This document shows positions 59,688-64,000 of a DNA stretch of 64,000 nt, in pieces (the stretch's first letter is position 1; each line of letters opens with the position of its first letter). The stretch comes from Anaerolineae bacterium (GTDB lineage: Bacteria > Chloroflexota > Anaerolineae > Promineifilales > Promineifilaceae). The notes beneath the pieces were generated by a model. The model was not told the DNA's origin and ran no database searches. It worked only from the letters and a program-made list of their open reading frames with translations. The position numbers and the translations under genes were made by a program. Location of the stretch: NCBI GenBank assembly GCA_020848035.1, contig JADLAX010000054.1, positions 62,001 through 126,000 on the forward strand, given 5' to 3'.

Positions 59688-60167
59688 TTACGGCCGTTCA
59701 CCGGCCAGTTGAAGCGCTTTATCTAGCAGATTTGGACTGTAGTGAAGTGAGGAAAGGCGCAAAATCTCGACCAAAGGGCCAATTTCGCGCACTAAATTTT
59801 GCTGCTTCGCCAACAGCAAAATGCCCAAGGCCCCAACACAGCGAATCTCATTCGATTCGGCGATAGCTCTGGCACGTCGGTCATCAATCAACAAATAATC
59901 CGCCGCCAGATTTTTGTACAAGAGCATGGCCTCAATTTCTCCGCGACCCAAGCCGCCAGCCGCTAACAAAAATTGCATGCTATCGACTGCGACCACCCGT
60001 TTCTTAAGAAAGTTAGCCAAAGATTCTGCTTCCGATTTGCCAGAAACAGTCACCTCATCGTAAACCGCTTGCGGAACCTTTACATCATCATAAAGGGCGG
60101 TGAGAAATTCGAGTGCGTCACATGCGGCCAGGGCTACCAGGGCGGAACTGTCGGCAACAATTAACAT
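59688..60167 (-). CDS. DUF3368 PIN-like protein (probable toxin of a UPF0175 module)
   Basis: A 159-residue PIN-fold protein beginning LIVADSSALVALAACD and carrying 'GLGRGEIEAMLLYKNL', 'YLLIDDRRARAIAES' and a 'GALGILLLAKQQNLV' helix. The acidic residues of PIN nucleases (Asp6, the Glu in GEIEA and the DD pair in LIDDRRA) are present, so ribonuclease activity is plausible. The gene starts 2 bp after the UPF0175 gene ends, a typical toxin-antitoxin order with the antitoxin first. Confidence 0.85.
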   Translation of the reverse strand: MLIVADSSALVALAACDALEFLTALYDDVKVPQAVYDEVTVSGKSEAESLANFLKKRVVAVDSMQFLLAAGGLGRGEIEAMLLYKNLAADYLLIDDRRARAIAESNEIRCVGALGILLLAKQQNLVREIGPLVEILRLSSLHYSPNLLDKALQLAGERP

Positions 60168-60168
60168 C

Positions 60169-60420
60169 TTAATTCTTGGTCAGTTGTTGAAAATCGGCTT
60201 CTAATTCTTCGGCCGTTTGCGTTTTTAGCGGGATACCTTCACGTTTGAGCAATGCCAGAAAAACGTAGCGGTCCACACCGGCTAACTCGCAGGCAGCGCC
60301 AATGGACAGCTCACCCGATTGGTACATGCCCAGCGCCGCGTAAAGCCGAATTTTCGCGGCAGCACGCTCTGGCGAGTCCGCTATAAATTGGGAGGATGGC
60401 AATGTGATTATCACTTCCAT
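60169..60420 (-). CDS. UPF0175 family protein (probable antitoxin)
   Basis: An 83-residue protein, MEVIITLPSSQFIADSPERA and onward, with the family helices 'RLYAALGMYQSGELSIGAACELAGVDRYVFLALLKREGIPL'. The pattern resembles a short helix-turn-helix. UPF0175 genes nearly always precede a DUF3368 PIN gene, as here, and the pair is believed to be a toxin-antitoxin module. No operator was recognised upstream. Confidence 0.87.
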   Translation of the reverse strand: MEVIITLPSSQFIADSPERAAAKIRLYAALGMYQSGELSIGAACELAGVDRYVFLALLKREGIPLKTQTAEELEADFQQLTKN

Positions 60421-60526
60421 TTCTTTTTCTCCAGCCTGTCCTTAAACGATCAAACACGGATAGTATTGCCCAACATTATAAACTGGGGTGATTTAAACAC
60501 AAACAGGTCAAGGGCCGCAGCTGTCG

Positions 60527-62233
60527 TTACATCAGGGGCAAAATCAGGGCCGATGGGTGATTGGAATCGTGGTAGATGGTTTGGTGGGCGATGCGCATGG
60601 CGGTGCCGTGCATGACGGGTTCGCCGGTGCCCAGGTTGCGGCTGAGGCGGGGGTGAGCGCCGCTGGAGACCTGCAAGCGCAGCCGGTGACCGGGCAGGAA
60701 ACGATAGGCGGTAGCGGTCATGTCCACTTCGACCAGCAGACTGCCGTCTGGCTGCGGTTCGCCGCGCCCTGGCTGAACACGGAAGAGGCCGTCGCAGACG
60801 TTGAGAGAACGGCCGTCTTCCCCCACATCGCACAAACGGCTGTAAAAATCGGTGTGTTCCAGGCTGGAGCGTACGAACAGCCGCAGCCGCACGGGGCCAA
60901 TAACCGTCAGCGGTTCGCTGAGCGGTTCCGTGGTGTAGGTCAGGACGTCGGGGCGAGCTTCCAGCGGGCGGTTGTCCACCCGGCCCGCCTCAATGGAAAG
61001 CAGCGCACCGCCCAGGTTGGGCGTGGGATCGGCCGGATCATAGCGGTATTGGTCTGGGGTTGACCCGCCAGGCGGTTCCGTCGTGGCCAACTGGCCCAGC
61101 GCCTGGAGGTAAAATGGCGCTTCCTGGGCCGGGGGCGGCCACGCTTCGTAATCCAGCCATTGGTCGGCTTCTTGCAGGTAAACACGGACCGGCAACGGCC
61201 GTATCGCCCCCGCTTCCCCCTTCAATTTGGCGGCAAACCAATCCAGCCCTTCCCGCACGGCGGCAATCATGCCCTGCTGGTCCATGTGGGTCCACGGGCC
61301 GATGGTGAGGTAAGGCGTATGCCCGGCGGCGCGCAGGGCGGCATAATCGGCCAGCTGGCCCTGGAGAAAAATATCGTACCAGCCCGCGACCAGGTGCAGC
61401 GGCACGGCCACCTCTGGCACCTTGCGCCGCAAATCCACCGCCTGCCAATACGGATCATCGGGCTGGTAATGCCGCGCCCAGGTCTGGTAAAAATCTTGCG
61501 CGTGGCCCAGTACGGCCGTATCGGCCGCAGCGAGTGGCAGATGGTTCCAACCGACGGCCACCCGCTTGTTTTGCTCGGGGGCATAGTAAGACAGCGCCAT
61601 TTTTTGCCAGACCGGCAGCGATGAATCCATCATCGCCTCCAGCAGCAAAATCCAGCGCAGCGTCTGGTCCAGCCACATGAAACCCTGGTCGGTTGGCCCG
61701 CCCAGGTTTGCCTGGGTCACGGCGGGCAGCATGGCGTGCAGGTGTGGGGTGCCCGTCGTCGCGGCCGCCCATTGGACAAAGCCCACGTAACTTTGGCCCC
61801 ACATGCCGCAACGGCCGTTGCTCCACGGCTGCTCCGCAATCCAGGCCAACGTGGCGGCGCCGTCGGCGGCTTCGTGCACGTACGGTTCAAAGTGACCTTC
61901 GGCGCCAAACCGGCCGCGCACATCTTGCGCCACCACGTTAAAGCCGCGCTCGGCAAAGAGGGTGGCAAAAAAATGGTTGATGTTGGTACGGCCGTATGGC
62001 GTACGCATCAGCACCGTCGGCGCAGGCGTTTTGCCAGCGGGGTGGTACACATCGGCCACCAACCGGACGCCATCGGGCATGGGGATGTGAATACCTGGCT
62101 CCCGGATCACGCCGTTTTGCGGTGGGGGCAGCTTTAACAGCCGGGCCATCAGCTGCCGCCGGTTCAGGTAGAGGGTGCCGCCCAGGGCCGCCACCGCTGC
62201 CAGGCCTAACCACTTTGTTAAGGCGTTTGCCAT
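60527..62233 (-). CDS. CocE/NonD family hydrolase (X-Pro dipeptidyl-peptidase-like)
   Basis: A 568-residue serine hydrolase. It begins with a hydrophobic segment (WLGLAAVAALGGTLYL) that may anchor it. The alpha/beta core follows: IPMPDGVRLVADVYHP, VLMRTPYGRTN, FNVVAQDVRGRFGAEGHFEPY and the nucleophile elbow MWGQSYVGFVQW. The C-terminal part is the jelly-roll typical of CocE/PepX (VIGPVRLRLFVRSSLEHTDF..., RLQVSSGAHPRLSRNLGTGE). It hydrolyses esters or proline peptides. Overlaps by about 16 bp the end of the upstream M14-like gene and so is probably co-transcribed. Confidence 0.9.
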   Translation of the reverse strand: MANALTKWLGLAAVAALGGTLYLNRRQLMARLLKLPPPQNGVIREPGIHIPMPDGVRLVADVYHPAGKTPAPTVLMRTPYGRTNINHFFATLFAERGFNVVAQDVRGRFGAEGHFEPYVHEAADGAATLAWIAEQPWSNGRCGMWGQSYVGFVQWAAATTGTPHLHAMLPAVTQANLGGPTDQGFMWLDQTLRWILLLEAMMDSSLPVWQKMALSYYAPEQNKRVAVGWNHLPLAAADTAVLGHAQDFYQTWARHYQPDDPYWQAVDLRRKVPEVAVPLHLVAGWYDIFLQGQLADYAALRAAGHTPYLTIGPWTHMDQQGMIAAVREGLDWFAAKLKGEAGAIRPLPVRVYLQEADQWLDYEAWPPPAQEAPFYLQALGQLATTEPPGGSTPDQYRYDPADPTPNLGGALLSIEAGRVDNRPLEARPDVLTYTTEPLSEPLTVIGPVRLRLFVRSSLEHTDFYSRLCDVGEDGRSLNVCDGLFRVQPGRGEPQPDGSLLVEVDMTATAYRFLPGHRLRLQVSSGAHPRLSRNLGTGEPVMHGTAMRIAHQTIYHDSNHPSALILPLM

Positions 62234-64000
62234 TGATTTGCTCCCAGGAATATCAGGTTTGTTTGCAGCCCGCTTTCTTGCCAGGAAATGATGAAACCAA
62301 AGCTAAAATCCTGAATTGTCACATCGGCCGCTTGCCGCTCCTGGTCTTCGGGCGGACCAATTTTACTGGAAACGTCTGAATAAGTATCATACACATAACC
62401 AATGGCCCCTTTGACCAGCTCCGACACTTCAAAACCAGCCAGGCTGGGCGAATCGACCACAAATGTGTCCACGGAGCGATCATCGTAGAGCACATAAACC
62501 TGGTCCGTGTCTTGCCGCCAGAGCATACGGCCGTTGGCAAATGACTGCCATACGGCCGTGGGCTGTTTCACCTCGCTGGTGGGGCAGCCCAGCTGCAAAC
62601 GGTGCGTATCGTGCCAGGCCGCCCAGGTCGGATTAACCGGCGTCTGGCAGCTCACTGGCGTTGGCGTTTGTTGCAGCCTGGCCGGTTCCGCTACAGCCGA
62701 CATCACCGACAACACGCCAGACAATTCTCGCTCAAAGTCAAGCTCCAAAAAGCCTGGCAAAATCACGTAAAGCGCCGGAATGCCCTGTTTATCCAGCCAG
62801 TTGGTCACGTCACCAGTGAGGGTAGGATCGGCCAGCACGTCTGGCTTGTCCACGTATTCGTACCCCGGCACACTGGCGTAATACCGCACCAAGGCAACCG
62901 ACACCAGGCTGCGCTCTTCACACGCACCGGGCGAAATTAAGCCATAGGTTCGCCGACCCGCGCCCCAGAAAACGGCCGCATCCGGCTGGATCTGGGTAAT
63001 GAAGTTGCTGAGCGCCAGGGTTTCGGGTTCGGAGAGAACGGCCGTACCGCCACCGCCTTCTACCGTTTGACTCAAAATGACCGGATTGGCGTCCCAACGG
63101 CAGTCCCAATTGCGGTTTAAATCGACGCCGTTGGCGTTAAGTCGACCAGCCAGCTCACCCGGCGCGGCAGCGGCATCCGGATTCAGGTTGGGCACCACGT
63201 AGATGGTCAGACTGCTGGGAATGAGCGACAAATTTTCGCCCAGATGGGCCACCAACTGCTCGGTCAGCTGGACGCTGTTGGGCGCATAGCCGCTGTGAAT
63301 GCCACCCACCAGCAGCAGCGTCTGCGGCCCATTGCCTAGACGCACCGCTACAAGCGGCTGGCCCCCGCTCGATTGGCCAATCACGATGGTTTCTGGCCCG
63401 CGAAACCCCGCAATGAACGTTGGCAGCGGCGTGATGGTGGGCGTTGGCGTAGGCGTCACCGAAGGTGTCACGGTCGGGGAGGTTGTTGGCGTAACGGTTG
63501 GCTCGGGAATGGTCTGCGCCAGGCTGGTGTACGCATTGTAGCGGGCCGGCGACGGCGTAGTAATCACCGCATCGGGCAAAATCACCGAATATTGGCCCTC
63601 GGCCAGAGGAACCTGCGCCACGGCCCCTTCCTGGCCAAACTCACACACGCCCGCCAGGCAGTCCACGGCCCACTCTTCACTGGCCTCGTCGTAGGCCACG
63701 CCCAAAGAGCCGCCCGTCACGATGGCCTGTAACCCTTCTTCGTGATAAACGCGCACCATCGCCAGCTGGGATTCGATGAGCAGGCGACCGGCCATCAGGC
63801 GCAGCACGGTCTCGTCGTCCGGCGCGGCGGCTTCAATCCAGACCGTTGAATTGGTATCCAGGATGATAGAAACCAGGTTAGGCAGCAGCAGGCGCACCGG
63901 CTCGTTGCTCGACTGAAACATGAGGGGGAGCTGGAAAGGCACACGGCCGTTTTCCGGAATCCGTTGCAGTTCATCTCCCTGCTGCCAGATGGCGCTGTCG
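62218..64000 (-). CDS. Degenerate M14 carboxypeptidase-like protein, 5' end outside the window
   Basis: At least 594 residues; the frame stays open to base 64000, so the true start is missing. The first 190 residues in the window are a FecR-like beta domain (TVWIEAAAPDDETVLRLMAGRLLIES). A Pro/Thr linker follows (TPTTSPTVTPSVTPTPTP). Next is an M14-like domain: VGGIHSGYAPNSVQLTEQL, PNLNPDAAA, GRLNANGVDLNRNWDCRW, LSEPETLALSNF. The zinc-ligand Glu is Ala (HSGYAPN), the second His is Trp (VFWGAGRR) and the catalytic Glu is Ile (YVILPG). It is therefore probably non-catalytic. A C-terminal 130-residue domain follows. Co-transcribed with the CocE gene. Confidence 0.8.
   Translation of the reverse strand, partial: DSAIWQQGDELQRIPENGRVPFQLPLMFQSSNEPVRLLLPNLVSIILDTNSTVWIEAAAPDDETVLRLMAGRLLIESQLAMVRVYHEEGLQAIVTGGSLGVAYDEASEEWAVDCLAGVCEFGQEGAVAQVPLAEGQYSVILPDAVITTPSPARYNAYTSLAQTIPEPTVTPTTSPTVTPSVTPTPTPTITPLPTFIAGFRGPETIVIGQSSGGQPLVAVRLGNGPQTLLLVGGIHSGYAPNSVQLTEQLVAHLGENLSLIPSSLTIYVVPNLNPDAAAAPGELAGRLNANGVDLNRNWDCRWDANPVILSQTVEGGGGTAVLSEPETLALSNFITQIQPDAAVFWGAGRRTYGLISPGACEERSLVSVALVRYYASVPGYEYVDKPDVLADPTLTGDVTNWLDKQGIPALYVILPGFLELDFERELSGVLSVMSAVAEPARLQQTPTPVSCQTPVNPTWAAWHDTHRLQLGCPTSEVKQPTAVWQSFANGRMLWRQDTDQVYVLYDDRSVDTFVVDSPSLAGFEVSELVKGAIGYVYDTYSDVSSKIGPPEDQERQAADVTIQDFSFGFIISWQESGLQTNLIFLGANQWQTP

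Noticed and set aside
60169..60420. UPF0175 gene as a stand-alone transcription factor
   Set aside because: Its 2 bp spacing to the PIN gene and the known pairing make an antitoxin role more likely.
1..64000. tRNA, rRNA or known riboswitch
   Set aside because: No cloverleaf, rRNA segment or recognisable riboswitch core was seen by reading; a covariance-model search could confirm.

Overview
The window is a 64 kb piece of a moderately GC-rich bacterial genome. It most resembles an uncultivated Chloroflexota (Anaerolineae-type) organism. Supporting signs are lipoproteins with repeated 'VEVTRVV' words followed by Pro/Thr/Glu spacers, a secreted protein with a 'VYLPFV' segment after its signal peptide, a DUF1800/DUF1501 pair, a glycerol-kinase/DHA-kinase operon, and an intergenic style rich in short hairpins. 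The taxonomic call is an inference from gene style; no rRNA gene, tRNA gene or single-copy ribosomal marker is present.

Layout. 1-2.8 kb: carA, a small methyltransferase and the 5' part of carB, transcribed leftwards. 3.2-13.2 kb: rightward genes for a membrane-anchored hydrolase, a DUF58 protein, an SDR-fold protein, an FAD oxidoreductase, a transglutaminase-like membrane protein, a sensor kinase and a zinc-ribbon/L7-L12-like/NHL fusion. 13.3-14.8 kb: two tandem PIG-L deacetylases. 15.2-18 kb: a P2-type Ca2+ ATPase. 18-22 kb: a MerR/GyrI-like regulator, an epimerase-like protein, a DUF309 protein and a bacterial expansin. 22.2-25.9 kb: a LysM lipoprotein and a GH31 glycosidase. 26-39 kb: a glycerol/dihydroxyacetone locus (dhaR, glpF-dhaK-dhaL-glpK-dhaM, an alkyl-DHAP-synthase-like flavoprotein and glpD). 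39-43.6 kb: a 1,492-residue multi-PAS hybrid kinase. 44-54.2 kb: an FmdE-like protein, secreted and lipoproteins, DUF1800/DUF1501, and a LytS/LytTR two-component pair. 54.5-57.7 kb: an AT-rich island with a small membrane protein, a leucine-rich-repeat protein and an EcsC/TerB-like protein. 58-64 kb: GNAT, TyrA, a UPF0175/PIN pair, a CocE-type hydrolase and a degenerate M14 peptidase cut by the window edge.

How it works together. The central locus appears self-contained: GlpF admits glycerol; GlpK and GlpD take it through glycerol-3-phosphate to DHAP; DhaKL phosphorylates dihydroxyacetone using phosphate relayed from PEP by one DhaM polypeptide that carries EIIA, HPr and a complete enzyme I. 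A DhaR-type activator lacking the sigma-54 GAFTGA loop sits upstream, next to two identical-type palindromes and a sigma-70-like promoter.

The most unusual feature is at genome scale. The octamer palindrome ACGGCCGT occurs about 120 times by hand count in 64 kb (about one expected in random sequence), in all reading frames and between genes, and is almost absent from the AT-rich island. It behaves like the cyanobacterial HIP1 palindrome. Intergenic DNA also carries a MITE-like repeat with matching terminal inverted repeats (four copies) and several hairpins built from tandem 7-8 bp words.
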